A stretch of DNA of 64,000 bases from Brachionus plicatilis. Taxonomy: Eukaryota > Rotifera > Eurotatoria > Ploima > Brachionidae. The notes beneath the pieces were generated by a model. The model was not told the DNA's origin. It searched no databases and saw only the letters and a program-made list of their open reading frames with translations. The position numbers and the translations under genes were made by a program. Shown here piece by piece: positions 25,959 to 35,775 of the stretch; within the stretch, counting starts at the first letter, position 1; each line of letters opens with the position of its first letter. Location of the stretch: the NCBI GenBank assembly GCA_010279815.1, contig QEOQ01000207.1:1208078-1272077 (forward strand). The letters are read 5' to 3'.

Positions 25959-26780
25959 TTTTAAATAATTCTCTTAATTTAATTTTTTTATTTTTTGAAT
26001 ATTTTAAGAAATATAATTTATATGTGCAATTGATTTCTAGTGCAAAATTTGAAAAGCATTAAATTTATTTGTCTTGTAGCTTTTATTTTGAAAGGCATTT
26101 TTGTTATAAATTGCGCAATATTAATTTTTTTAGTAAAAACTTTATTTCGTCGAATAAAAATTAAATGAAAAAGTAAAAGATTAAATCATATGAAATTACT
26201 TGAAATCGTCTAATTAAATTACATAATTATTTTAGAAATTATCATCTCTCTTACATTTTTCAAACTTATTCAAATTTAAAATTTTAGATTAAATTTTAAT
26301 TTTACTTTTTTACTAAATTGTTTTTTTTCTTTTATTTAAGTGAGCCTTAGCTCGATAAAGATAAACAAACTATGAAATACTTAGTGATTTAACTGTTAAA
26401 CATAAAAATAAACTAAATCTGAAACTGAAACAAAAAAAGATTTCTGAAGTCCAAATTATTTAACCATAGTAATAAGTGGTGTTGAAATTGAACATATTTT
26501 TGAACAATATTTTAACATTTAGATAAAAAAATACATAAAAAATTAGTTTATTATTTCGTCTTTTAATATAAAATTTTCATTTATTTATGAAACTCGATTA
26601 CCAAAATTTAACACCTAATTCTTGTATTTTGCCACAAATTTATTCTCAATTGACACCAATAAATTACAATTACCTGTGCAAATCAAACCACCAATTTAAA
26701 ATAGGTTTCTAAACCAAATTAATATTAATTTAACCAAATTAATTTATACTTTCCCAGTTCAATTTTTTATTCCCCAAAAA
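25959..26780. other. Intergenic with one tail repeat
   Basis: AT-rich 5' flank of CIAO2B. GAGCCTTAGCTCGATAAAGATAAACAAAC at 26342-26370, preceded by a T-rich run, is a copy of the hairpin-plus-GATAAACAAATA repeat. No exon recognised. Confidence 0.45.
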
Positions 26781-26787
26781 TACCAGG

Positions 26788-27116
26788 GATGATGTAGATT
26801 CGAATATTGAATCTGAAACATTGCACAGAAAAAGGAAAGGTCAAGTATACAACGTGCACAACAATTATCAATTATTTGATGAAGCTTTGGAAGATCTCAA
26901 TAAAATAGGCAATTTGAGAAAACAACGCGAGCAGTATTCCATAATAATGCTGGTATAATGGATGGTTCATGTAGATTGTATATCAAGAATAACATTTGCA
27001 AGCAATTGATTGGTATATCAAAAATTCTAAATATTTCTGGATATGAAATACCATTATCAGCGAAAAATATTCCTATCGGCGAAAAAAGAAGACATGCAAA
27101 GGTAAAACAAGTCTTG
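26788..27116 (+). pseudogene. Degraded transposon-like coding fragment
   Basis: An open stretch reads ESETLHRKRKGQVYNVHNNY then LFDEALEDLNKIGNLRKQRE. After a frame change near 26940 it continues as GSCRLYIKNNICKQLIGISK and ends IGEKRRHAKVKQ. Composition and the K.....VY..F....EA pattern recall the DNA-binding N-terminal region of MULE/FLYWCH-type transposon proteins, but I cannot fix the family. It lies just outside the TIR element starting at 27220. Not a functional gene. Confidence 0.35.
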
Positions 27117-27219
27117 ATATATCAGTAATTATTTTTGGTTTGATTTGTTTAATTATTGGTGATAAAAACTATTATTTTGGTTGAAATAAAAATTTTTTTG
27201 GTTTAAAATAATGAGAGTC

Positions 27220-28038
27220 GCTGCGTTACACACAAATTTCCTAACACACATTTTTTTTTTGCCGCATTCAACCTATTTTTTTTTCAACACACATTTTTTA
27301 GTATTTGTGCGTTTTATTCTAAAAAATGAGTGAAAAGTAAAAAAACAAAATTTCTGGTAAAATTTTATTTAAAATAAAATAAAAAAAAATATAAAATTAG
27401 TAACTTAATTTAAAAAAAAAAAAGTAAGCTATTTTTCACAAAAATTACAAGTCCACAATTTAGTCGATTTGAGACTATCAGAACATTTAAGATGAAAATT
27501 TTTATAACAAATCGAACAAATTTTAACATATTAACATAGACAATCGTCATAAAAAAAAGAATTTGGAAACATTTTAATGTTTCAAAATAATTATTAAGGA
27601 TTTATCGTGCAATTTTTATTGGAATATGTACATATTGATTTAATAATATATCAATATGCATTGTCATTTTCAGCAGTATATAAATAAAAGTTAAAAGATA
27701 AATCAAAAATTGATCATTTATTTTTAATTATTTAGACAGCATTGTACTAGGCATCAAAGTTAATTGGTCTTAAAGTATCAATAATTGGAATTTTCGCTAT
27801 TCGCTATTAAAAGGTTGCATTGTTACAAACAATATTTTTATTTGTAGTCCAATTTCCATTAAATAGAGGTTAATTAAAAAGTCCAAAAAAATTATTTTCA
27901 ATAAAAATTTGTTTTTTATTTTCACCTATTTTTTAGAATAAAACGCACAAATTCTAAAAAATGTGTGTCCGGAAAAAAAATAGGTTGAACGCAGCAACAA
28001 AAAAAAATGTCTGTTAGGAAATTTATGTGTAACGCAGC
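27220..28038. mobile_element. DNA transposon with ~125-bp terminal inverted repeats
   Basis: The left end GCTGCGTTACACACAAATTT and the reverse complement of the right end GCTGCGTTACACATAAATTT open two arms. The arms stay paired for about 125 bp, through TTTGTGCGTTTTATTCTAAAAAAT. No perfect target-site duplication could be found; the flanks are TTTGGT-rich. The interior (27429-27527, minus strand) still codes a short cysteine knuckle. The family is unknown, possibly MULE-like. Confidence 0.75.
27429..27527 (-). pseudogene. PHD-finger-like C-terminal remnant inside the TIR element
   Basis: The minus strand reads CSICYKNFHLKC, then about 12 residues, then LWTCNFCEK and a stop. The CxxC...FHxxC...WxCxxC spacing is that of the second half of a PHD-type zinc finger, found at the ends of several transposon proteins. 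Upstream coding sequence is lost, so it is presumably the last exon of the element's former protein. Confidence 0.5.
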
Positions 28039-29385
28039 CAATTTCTAAAATAATTAATAAATTTGGTGAAAAAATAATATTTTTTGGTTAAATAAAATTG
28101 TTTTGGTGAAAAATATTTTTATTTGGTTCATTTTTTATTATTTTTTTTGGTGATTTATTTTGGTGAAGTATTTAATAGTTATTTGGTTAGGTAGAAATTT
28201 AGTGCCATATAAAAATACAATAGATAATATAATAAATCTCAAGAAACTAAACAAACTGAACAAAATGATTAAAACAAGGCATTCAATTAAATGAAATCAT
28301 TTAAAAAAAAAAGAAAGATTCAGTTTGTCGGATTGTATTTTGATCGTCAATACATATGGTTTTTTTAATATCGAAAAATAAGCTCTATTTTTGAAATAAA
28401 TAAAGAAATAAAGTTTTACTAACCAAATAAAACATGAAATTTCTTAAGATAATAAAAGTCTTTATCTAAAAACTTTTATTATCTTTTATTTCTTTTATTT
28501 AAGAACCTAGCAATTATCTTTTGAGAAATTATCTAATGAAAATTGTATCTTTTAAAAACACTTTTCATAAAAAGAACACCTGATCTAAATAAAATAATCG
28601 GAGTGTTTTTTTAAAATGAAAAAAGATGCTTAATAAAAATCAAATGGCTTAAGATGAATGTATCAAAAACAAATCTTGTCTTTTATGATAAATTTAGTGC
28701 TTCACATCAGATTTTGTTATTTAACCTCTTTGATATGTGTTTTTTTCAAAGGATACCATTTTAAATACCTAACTAATTGAAAGTATAATGAATATTAATT
28801 TAAAAAATAAAAGTAGAAATTTGCTTTAAAAAATTTTAATGGCGTAGATATTGAAATGTCATAGGATTTTGGCTAAAAAGTAAATAAAATAAAATGTTTA
28901 TCTTTTTTAAAGAAAGTAATTTTCTATTTCGAATAAAAAAAAATAAAATTTAAAGATGGTTGTTTTAACGAATAAAAATTAAATATTCTATGTTTGAAGT
29001 AATCTATTTAATTTCAATGTAATAAAATTGAAAAAGTAACTATCCTTTATTTTTTTTAAATAAAATTGAAACATCGCACTTTTTCAGGCTTTTTAAAAAT
29101 TTTATGAAAATTTTTATTAAAAGGCGAAAAAAACACCAAATAAAAGAACAGATTCCAAATTTAAAATTTTATCAGAAATAAACAAATTGAAAAATGAATC
29201 ATATTCTAAACGTTGTGGAAAAAGAAATAAAAATATCATTTGAAACCATCTTAGAAAAAAAATATTTGACTTTTGAAAGCCAATCAAACAAAGAAATTAT
29301 CTAATTTTGATTTCGATATAAAAATATAAACAATTTCTTTATTAAATTTTCAATCGATTTCCAAATGGTTTAAATTTTTGTGTTT
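28039..29385. other. Intergenic, AT-rich with TTTGGT-type degenerate repeats
   Basis: Bases 28060-28200 repeat TTTTGGTGAAAA / ATTTGGTTA words that also occur left of the TIR element (27130-27205). The element may have inserted into a simple-repeat tract. No exon recognised in the remainder. Confidence 0.4.
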
Positions 29386-29692
29386 TAATCAGAAAATGTA
29401 TCCAATGTTGAAATAACATTGAATAAAAGTGATGCTTCAAATATTTTTTTCAGTTTCAAATAAAAAAATAATTTTTTGCAGGCATGAAAAACTTTGAGCT
29501 TGTGCTATGATGATATTTCAGATAATATTTAAAGTTTAAAAAACTATCTACGCTCTGTTTTTCCATATTTTATAAGTCGAGTATTTGTTAATATTCATCA
29601 AATGAACTTAAATTATCACTAAAGTCAAAATTTTTAAAGAAAAAAACAAAGTTTTTCGGGTCGACTAGATGAACTATGGTTCATCTTTCAGT

Positions 29693-30118
29693 CATGGACA
29701 AAATTCGATATATACCAATTATTCGATTTTTCGATGATTCAACTCTAGGACTATTCGATTATTCGATTATTCGATTATTCGACTATTAAATGATTGTTAA
29801 ATTTCAAATAATTTCCGGTAGAATCTAAGTTAAAGAAAATTAACCCTTAAATTAACCATAGTTTTACTAAGCGAAAGACGACGCTAGGCGTCTTGAGCCT
29901 TGTCAAACTATGGTTAATTTAAGGGTTAATTTTGTTGAAACAAACTGAGGATTAGATGGGGTCTGGGGCGCAGCCCATGTTTAGGGAATCCGGTTTATTA
30001 GACGCAAAGAGAGATCTTAATAAATTTATTCTTAGTTATTTCCCTGAAAAGCTGAATAATTGAATAATCGAATAGTCCTTGAGTTGAATAATCCAATACT
30101 CGAATAGTCATAGGGCAG
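29693..30118. repeat. TATTCGA-rich foldback with an internal 26-bp stem
   Basis: The left side has CAACTCTAGGACTATTCGATT followed by tandem ATTCGATT. The right side (30060-30113) has the inverted counterpart AATCGAATAGTCCTTGAGTTG. Inside, TTAACCCTTAAATTAACCAT (29840-29865) pairs perfectly with its inverse at 29904-29930. The loop holds a second stem, AAGACG/CGTCTT. A further copy of the CCTAGAGTTGAA end lies right of the next element, at about 30620. Confidence 0.6.
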
Positions 30119-30124
30119 TAGTAC

Positions 30125-30612
30125 GTATGTTCGCAACAATTATGTTCGGAGACAACATGTTTGCAACATTATTTTCGCAGAAATATGTTCGCAACAATTA
30201 TGTTCGCAAAAAATTTTCAAATAAGATATTTTAACATTAAAAAATTAGAAAAATACTTTTTTTGATCAATTTTATTGAATAAAAAAAACATCAAAAATTA
30301 CAAAAATTGAATTAGAAAAAAATTTGAAAAAAAAGTTAAGGAAGACTATTATTATTTATTTAGAGCCTTATTCACATAAATTTTGAGCCATACCACTTAG
30401 GAAACCCTTAATATAATCTTTGTCATTTGATGTGCACGTATGATAAATTCGAATTTCCTTATCTGTAGCTTTACTATAAAATTTACCGGTACGAAGTTTA
30501 CTGAATTCTAATTCTTGTAACTTTTGCTGCGCATAAATGTGCGAACATATATTCGTCTTTGCGAACATATATTGTTCTTTGCGAACATAATTTTTGCGAA
30601 CATATGTACTAT
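30125..30612. mobile_element. Element with AGTACRTATGTTCGCAA termini and iterated subterminal repeats
   Basis: The left side carries several TATGTTCGCAA copies; the right side carries the inverse TTGCGAACATA at least three times. The outermost motifs AGTACGTATGTTCGCAA and TTGCGAACATATGTACT are inverted repeats. A short minus-strand open frame inside (30368-30568) has no recognisable motif and is not called as a gene. It appears to have inserted into the TATTCGA foldback, whose CCTAGAGTTG end is now displaced to 30620. Confidence 0.65.
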
Positions 30613-31200
30613 TCCCGTCCTAGAGTTGAAAAATTAATTGAAATTAATAATTTTTGAATTGATGAATAATTGTATTTAATAAAATATTGTCCATACCTCT
30701 CATCTTTTAGTGGAACAATTCTTGTTGCCAGATTTAAGTTGAGAGGGTATTTGGGTATTTTTGATTGTTGAAAGGGTAGTACCAGCTCATCTAGATCAAA
30801 TCAAATGCTTTTTCTAAAGCTCCTTCAAATAAAAAAAAAACACAAAAATTATTAACTTCAATTGTTTATTTTTATATCAGCATCGAGAATTATGCAATTG
30901 TATAAAATAGCTATTTTATTCAATTTATTCTCATTGTCCAAAAGTTTTTCATCTAATTTGAGATTTGATCACCTAATTCAATAAAAAAAATTAGGTGAAC
31001 TTATAGTTCACAAACCCGTGAACAAAAATTGATCACAAAATATGTAAACTATGGTTCACCAAACCGACTAAATCGAGTTTTTCAACGATTAAATATTAAT
31101 TGAAATCTAAATGAACTTTTTATTTTTTTTTCATTTTATTTTATCTTTTTTCATTTTATTTTATCTTTTTTTATTTTATTTTTAATTTTTTTGTTTCAAA

Positions 31201-31250
31201 TATTTTATTATGAAGATTGGTAAAGGGACAGATAAACAAATAAATAAATA
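31201..31250 (+). repeat. Copy of the GATAAACAAATAAATA tail repeat
   Basis: GAAGATTGGTAAAGGGACAG then ATAAACAAATAAATAAATAA. The hairpin part is eroded but the tail is intact. It is preceded by CATTTTATTTTATCTTTTT repeats, as in the other copies. Confidence 0.5.
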
Positions 31251-31555
31251 ACTTTTAATTTAAAAAAAGAATTTTCAATATTATTATGAAATTTCAAAAT
31301 AAAAATTAAACTCATTCTATTTCACTTAAGAGTTTAATTTCAAATATGAAAATGCTTGCAATATTAACTTATTTTTTATTTGAAACTGAAAAAAATATTT
31401 GAAATATCTCACTTTTTCAATGTTATTTCAACATCGGATACATTTTGTGACTCAAAAATAAAAAATTAAACCTAATCTAAATCAAATTAATTTTTTTTTT
31501 AATTATTGAAATTTTTAAATCAGAATAATTTTTTGTTCAATCGAACATATGTTTA

Positions 31556-31677
31556 ATCCAGAGTTGCCTAAAAGCGACAAATCTCAAGTCAAGTCCAATT
31601 TCGGACTTGACTTGAGAAAAAAATCCTGGATTTGAATTTTGATTTTAATTATTAGGGACTTTTAAACAACCTTGAAT
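31556..31677. mobile_element. Old hAT-like MITE (CAGAGTTG ... CAACCTTG)
   Basis: CAGAGTTGCCTAAAAGCGAC on the left, AAGTCAAGTCC ... GGACTTGACTTG inside, and GGGACTTTTAAACAACCTTG on the right. Same family as 14890-15568, but no target-site duplication survives. Confidence 0.55.
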
Positions 31678-32134
31678 TCTTAAAACATATCTTAAAACTT
31701 TGAATTTTGTTAAGAAACATTTAAAAATTTCAATTAAAAAAAGTTAAAATATTAAAACAATTATAATATTCGATTTTCAAAACTAGTACTACTAATAAGT
31801 CGTATTTTTATTTTTGGAGGGAATTTATTAAAATTGCCAGGTAATTTTTTTGAAAGTATATTATTTTAGATTAGATGAGTATTTTATGGTTATTGTTTTC
31901 TATCTTTTTAAAGTTTTAAATTAAAATAATTGAAACTCATATAAATTTTATATGAACTATTCTTTTATTTTCTATATAATTCAAATATATATTTTATTAA
32001 TCACAAGATTAATATTCTCTTTAATGGATAAGATAAAAATATGGTTTTATAAGTTTTATAAAAATTATAAAACATATCTTAATTCTCTTTATTTCATAAA
32101 TATCTGAAAAATACATTTTGAAATAATTTAAAAA

Positions 32135-32664
32135 ATGGCCAGTTTAATTAAATATTTAGTTTTAATTTGTCTTTTTTCAAAATCAAAAAATTTTTCAAAT
32201 TTAAATGCAAATAATATATGTTGCTCAAAAAATGAAAAATCATCTTGTAAATATGACAAAATTAATGAAGAAGTTGTTTTTTTAAGATGCTATAATGGAG
32301 GTTTGTTTGTTAATTAATTTTTTTTTTTTTAATTTGAAATTAAAGGGACTTTGCATTTGTTTCGTGAAAAAATAAACTGTTTATGCCCAAAAGTAAATTT
32401 ATTTTATTTGAATTTTTTAAAATAACTATTAAATTCAATCGAATAATTAAATAATCTTGTTTTTAATTTTTATAGGAATTTACAGGACAATTTTGTGAAT
32501 TTAGCATTTCAAATAATAAGACCATCAAAAACCAAAAGCGACCAGCAATTATAGTTTATTATATAAAATCCGATAAATTTATCAATGGACCTAAATCAAA
32601 TTATTGCGATTATTCATTTTTAAATGTATTAATGTATTCGTATAGAAAAACAACTTATGTGTAA
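32135..32664 (+). CDS. Small secreted single-EGF-domain peptide (family copy 2)
   Basis: Three exons join in phase: 32135-32300, 32346-32392 and 32476-32664, giving 133 residues. The first 20 residues (ASLIKYLVLICLFSKS) look like a signal peptide. A Cys-rich linker NNICCSKNEKSSCK follows, then one EGF-like module CYNGG-TLHLFREKINCLCPK-EFTGQFCEF, then a 45-residue tail without motif. Intron phases (1 and 0), the 47-nt middle exon and the CxNGG junction are the same as in the gene at 24243-25127. The two are therefore paralogues with diverged signal and tail regions. The receptor or function is unknown. Introns are 45 and 83 bp. Confidence 0.65.
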
Positions 32665-32869
32665 TTAAAAAGAGAAAATATTACCTCTATTAATCAGTAT
32701 TAGTTATTAGTTGAAATTAATTAGTTAAATGTTATTTTTTTGCTGTATATAATTTCTTTTTGTTGAAAATAGTTACTTAACTGTCGAAATTAATTAATTG
32801 TAAATAAATTGTTGAAAATAATTATTTTTTTTTAAATTTAATCACCGTATTCCCTCGTTCGATTATGCT

Positions 32870-32975
32870 GCACCACAAGTTAAGACACGTCACAAGTCAA
32901 GTGCAAGTCAGGAATTTGACTTGTTTTTGACTTGTTAAGACTTTTTTTTTCTGACTATTATACAAGTCTGTAAAA
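32870..32975. mobile_element. Fragment of the AAGTC hAT-like MITE family
   Basis: CACAAGTCAAGTGCAAGTCA ... TTTGACTTG ... GACTATTATACAAGTCTG. The right end matches the AAGTCTG termini of the elements at 33781 and 63772; the left end is degenerate and no duplication is visible. It sits against the relic exon at 32975-33127. Confidence 0.5.
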
Positions 32976-33127
32976 AATTCATTTTTTATGTTTTTATTTT
33001 TACTTTTGCTTTTGGAGCAACAGCTTTCTGAATATACCTCATTTGCTAAAAGGTTTTGATTTACTGCTAAATTAAATAAGTAATAAGAGAGCAATAATAA
33101 TTCTAGAAATATAAACTACAAGTGCAT
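32975..33127 (-). pseudogene. Relic first exon of the secreted EGF-peptide family
   Basis: From ATG at 33127 the minus strand reads MHL, an in-frame TAG, then FIFLELLLLSYYLFNLAVNQ and ending in ESCCSKSKSKNKN. The start context AATGCA/GATGCAC, the MHL opening, the hydrophobic leader and the CCSK motif echo copies 1 and 2 (MHLSIW..., NNICCSKNEK). The stop at codon 4 and the adjoining MITE fragment indicate a dead copy. Similarity is short, so this is tentative. Confidence 0.35.
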
Positions 33128-33780
33128 CTACTACTTGACCAATCATTACTATTAAATTGTACTTTTTAAAAATTGATTGAAATGAAACAAATTTATCAAA
33201 ATTAACTTTTTTATCTAATTCTAGTTTATTGTATCTTAAAATAATGTGTTTATTATACTTGAATTGGATTTAACTAATAAAACTATTTTTTTTATCAAAA
33301 AGTAATCTCAACAGAAAGTAATTTTTTCGAAGTATAGATAATTGGTAATTGATATGCTACATATTGCCCTCGAGCGCGAGTAGTGAGTTATTTTATCTGA
33401 AATAGATTCTGATTAACTTTTTTTATTTTTTTTAAGATTTTATTTTTTGCTATTTTGTCAAATTTTTAAGATAAAGAGATTTTGTTCAGAAGACTTATGC
33501 TTTTTGTTTTGTCTAAAGAATTTTATCTTGGTATGATATTTATACAGAAATAATCTAATATTAATGAGTAAATTATATTTAAAGATACATTTTATCACTT
33601 TTTGAAATTTAATAAAATATAATTAAAAGAATTAGAAACAAGACCTTTTTGTTTTGAAAAATAAAAAAAAAAACCTAAAAATTGGAATATTTTTTCGACA
33701 AAAAATTATCCTAAAATATCTACATTTTACTTTGAATACGGTTTTAAATATGTTATATATTTATAAAAATGGTATCTAAT

Positions 33781-33926
33781 CAGACTTCGGCAAAAGTCAT
33801 TTGACTTGACTTCAAATTTTTTTTTTAAAAAAAGTCAAGTCATTTGACTTTTTTTTTTAGAAAAAATTTAAAGTTAAGTCAAATGACTTGACTTGACTTT
33901 GACTTTATGACTTTTGCCCAAGTCTG
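33781..33926. mobile_element. hAT-like MITE, 146 bp, perfect 8-bp TSD
   Basis: CAGACTTCGGCAAAAGTCA ... TGACTTTTGCCCAAGTCTG, flanked by TATCTAAT on both sides (33773-33780 and 33927-33934). The interior is AAGTCAAATGACTTGACTT-type palindromic sequence. 5'-CAG ends and the 8-bp TSD are the hAT hallmarks. Confidence 0.9.
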
Positions 33927-34032
33927 TATCTAATATAGGCTCTTTCCGATGGGTTTTCAATAGATATCCTGAAAAATTATAGTAAATTGTATCAGAAATA
34001 ATTATAAAAATTAGACATATTGCTAAATGCAT
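33927..34032 (-). pseudogene. Second relic exon of the EGF-peptide family, cut by the MITE
   Basis: From ATG at 34032 the minus strand reads MHLAICLIFIIISDTIYYNF then about 15 more residues and runs into the hAT-like MITE. The AGAATGCATTTA start and MHLxIxLxF leader match copy 1 (MHLSIWLLIF). Ignoring the insertion, the frame reaches a stop soon after the target site and no EGF exon was found further on. Probably a decayed paralogue. Confidence 0.35.
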
Positions 34033-34139
34033 TCTACATAAATTTGTAATGTTATGGGACAATAGAAAGATTGTTATAACTAATTCTTTATTAATGATAA
34101 GATAATATGAAATTGATAAGAGCTTGTATGCACGAGTCT

Positions 34140-35169
34140 AATTTAATAAAGGTAAAGATCTAAAAAAATCACAAATTTGGGTATTTGGTCTTGTGGAACG
34201 GGGTGATCCAAGTAGGTGCTTTATGACTATCGTTCCTGATGGAGAAGCGGCTACATTTTTGAATATAATTTATAATAAATGTCATTCTGGTACACTGATA
34301 TATTCGGACTGCTGGAGTTCTTACAAAAAAATAAGTCAATTGAAAGATTTTGAGCATAAAACAGTGAATCATACATTTAATTTAATTGATACTGAATCAG
34401 GTAAATAAATAAATTAGAAGAATAGATAATTACGAAAAAAAAAAAATATATATTAAAGGAACTTGTACTTATCGAATCGAAAGCTTATGGAGAAGCTGTA
34501 AACAGGGTTTTAAAGAAATGAATGGATGCAGTAAGTCTATGATTCAATCATACATAGACGAATATGTTTGGGGTTTTAATCGCAAATGTACTACTGAACG
34601 TAAAGCCGCTTATGATTTTATTTTAAAAAAAATTTCTTTAAATTGTAGGCCAGGAACAAGGTTTAATGTTATTATTTAAAAAAAAAAAATTATTAATAAA
34701 TAGATTTAATTTTAATTAAGTTTCGAAGATCTAATAAAAAAAGACGAAGATGATGAATACTTTGATTTTGACTCAGAATCCGTCTCAGAAAACGATTCTG
34801 AAAAAGATAACGAGGAATCCAAAGATGATAGGGCTATCGAATTTTTAAATGAGCATTTTAATTATGAAGAAGAATAAGTTGAGGATGCAATGGAAAGAGA
34901 TAAACATGAGGAAAAAGATAAAGAAATGGATAGAGATAAATATGAGGAAGAGCATAAAGATGAAGAAGATAGAGATTATGAGGATGAAACAGTTCGTGGA
35001 AAATCATTATCGATCTGTTTCATCCTCTTGGGAAACACAGACTTTAATTAAAAATGAATTGAGCAACAAAAAAAATTCAAAAGCTTGTCCAGAATGTGGA
35101 AAACTTATGAAAAGAGATTGGAGGATCAAATTACATTTGGCTTGTTCACTTAAAAATAAATTAAATTAA
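34140..35169 (+). mobile_element. IS1595/Merlin-type (ISXO2-like) transposase locus
   Basis: The reading QIWVFGLVERGDPSRCFMTI...LIYSDCWSSYKKISQL...HKTVNHTFNLIDTESG continues across a 64-bp GT-AG intron (about 34401-34458). It then reads GTCTYRIESLWRSCKQGFKE...YIDEYVWGFNRKCTTERKAA...CRPGTRFNVII, stop near 34679. SDCW..Y, VNH...F.D and IE.LW...K, then Y.DE..W, are the signature of the DDE_Tnp_IS1595 (ISXO2-like) domain used by eukaryotic Merlin elements. The upstream first-Asp region (near 34130-34160) is frame-broken. Downstream (34720-35010) is an acidic Glu/Asp/Lys reading with an in-frame TAA at about 34876, then in another frame a knuckle ACPECGKLMKRDWRIKLHLAC. No terminal inverted repeats were found. 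Probably a decayed autonomous copy. Confidence 0.75.
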
Positions 35170-35429
35170 AAGATTTTTAATATTTGATATTTACATAAAT
35201 TAAGAAACATTTAAAAAATAAACAACTACTGTATTTTTTGTTTGCTTATTAAAAAATAAACTGAAAATAATATTTATAAAAAATCTGATAACGTAACTAA
35301 AAGATAACATTTAAGTTATCAGTCTTGATAACAAAACCGGTAGGGTACCTAAAGATAACGTTTTTTGTTATCACTTGATGACATTTCAGGCAAGACCCGA
35401 TAATTTATATATTTTATATTTAGATTTAT

Positions 35430-35775
35430 ATATGATTTATGTCATATGTACTAAATATTTTTGCATTTCTAAGCCTATGCAATAATTCTTAAGCTCGTGG
35501 AATTGGCCAGTCATCTCTTACTGAAAATTTGCTTAGCTCCTTAAAATCGATTATGGGCCTAAATCCTCCGTCTTTTTTCTTTACAATGAAGAATGGTGAA
35601 CAATAAAGAGAATATGAAATTATTATAATACCTGATTTAATGAGTTCATTTGTTACTTTTCTTATCTCTATTTTCTTTGTTTCTGAATGCTTACAGGGCT
35701 GTTTAAATACTATCTTATCTTCTTTTAATCTTATCTCAAATTGACCAATTTTACAACCACCTCTAAATCGGCAAA
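35430..35775 (-). pseudogene. Ty3/gypsy-type reverse transcriptase fragment
   Basis: The minus strand reads GQFEIRLKEDKIVFKQPCKH, then IRKVTNELIKSGIIIISYSL, YCSPFFIVKKKDGGFRPIID and FKELSKFSVRDDWPIPRA. A TAA follows, then LRNAKIFSTYDI. The order P..SP.F.VKKKDG..R..ID...LN.....D..P.PR, then A..FST.D, is the N-terminal part of a gypsy RT just before the catalytic YxDD. No LTR or integrase was seen nearby. Confidence 0.75.

Larger units (their letters stand above)
29386..31455. mobile_element. Composite foldback region bounded by ~100-bp inverted repeats
   Basis: AAAATGTATCCAATGTTGAA at about 29393 and the reverse complement of the sequence ending near 31440 (AAAATGTATCCGATGTTGAA) begin two arms. 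The arms stay alike for about 100 bp, through AATATTTTTTTCAGTTTCAA. They enclose nested elements: a TATTCGA-rich foldback from 29693, and a TATGTTCGC-rich element at 30125-30612. No target-site duplication of the outer arms was found. Confidence 0.6.

Noticed and set aside
29706..30612. CRISPR-like array from repeated ATTCGATT and TATGTTCGCAA words
   Set aside because: The repeats are inverted across the element, irregularly spaced and set in a eukaryotic TE block; no spacers or Cas genes.
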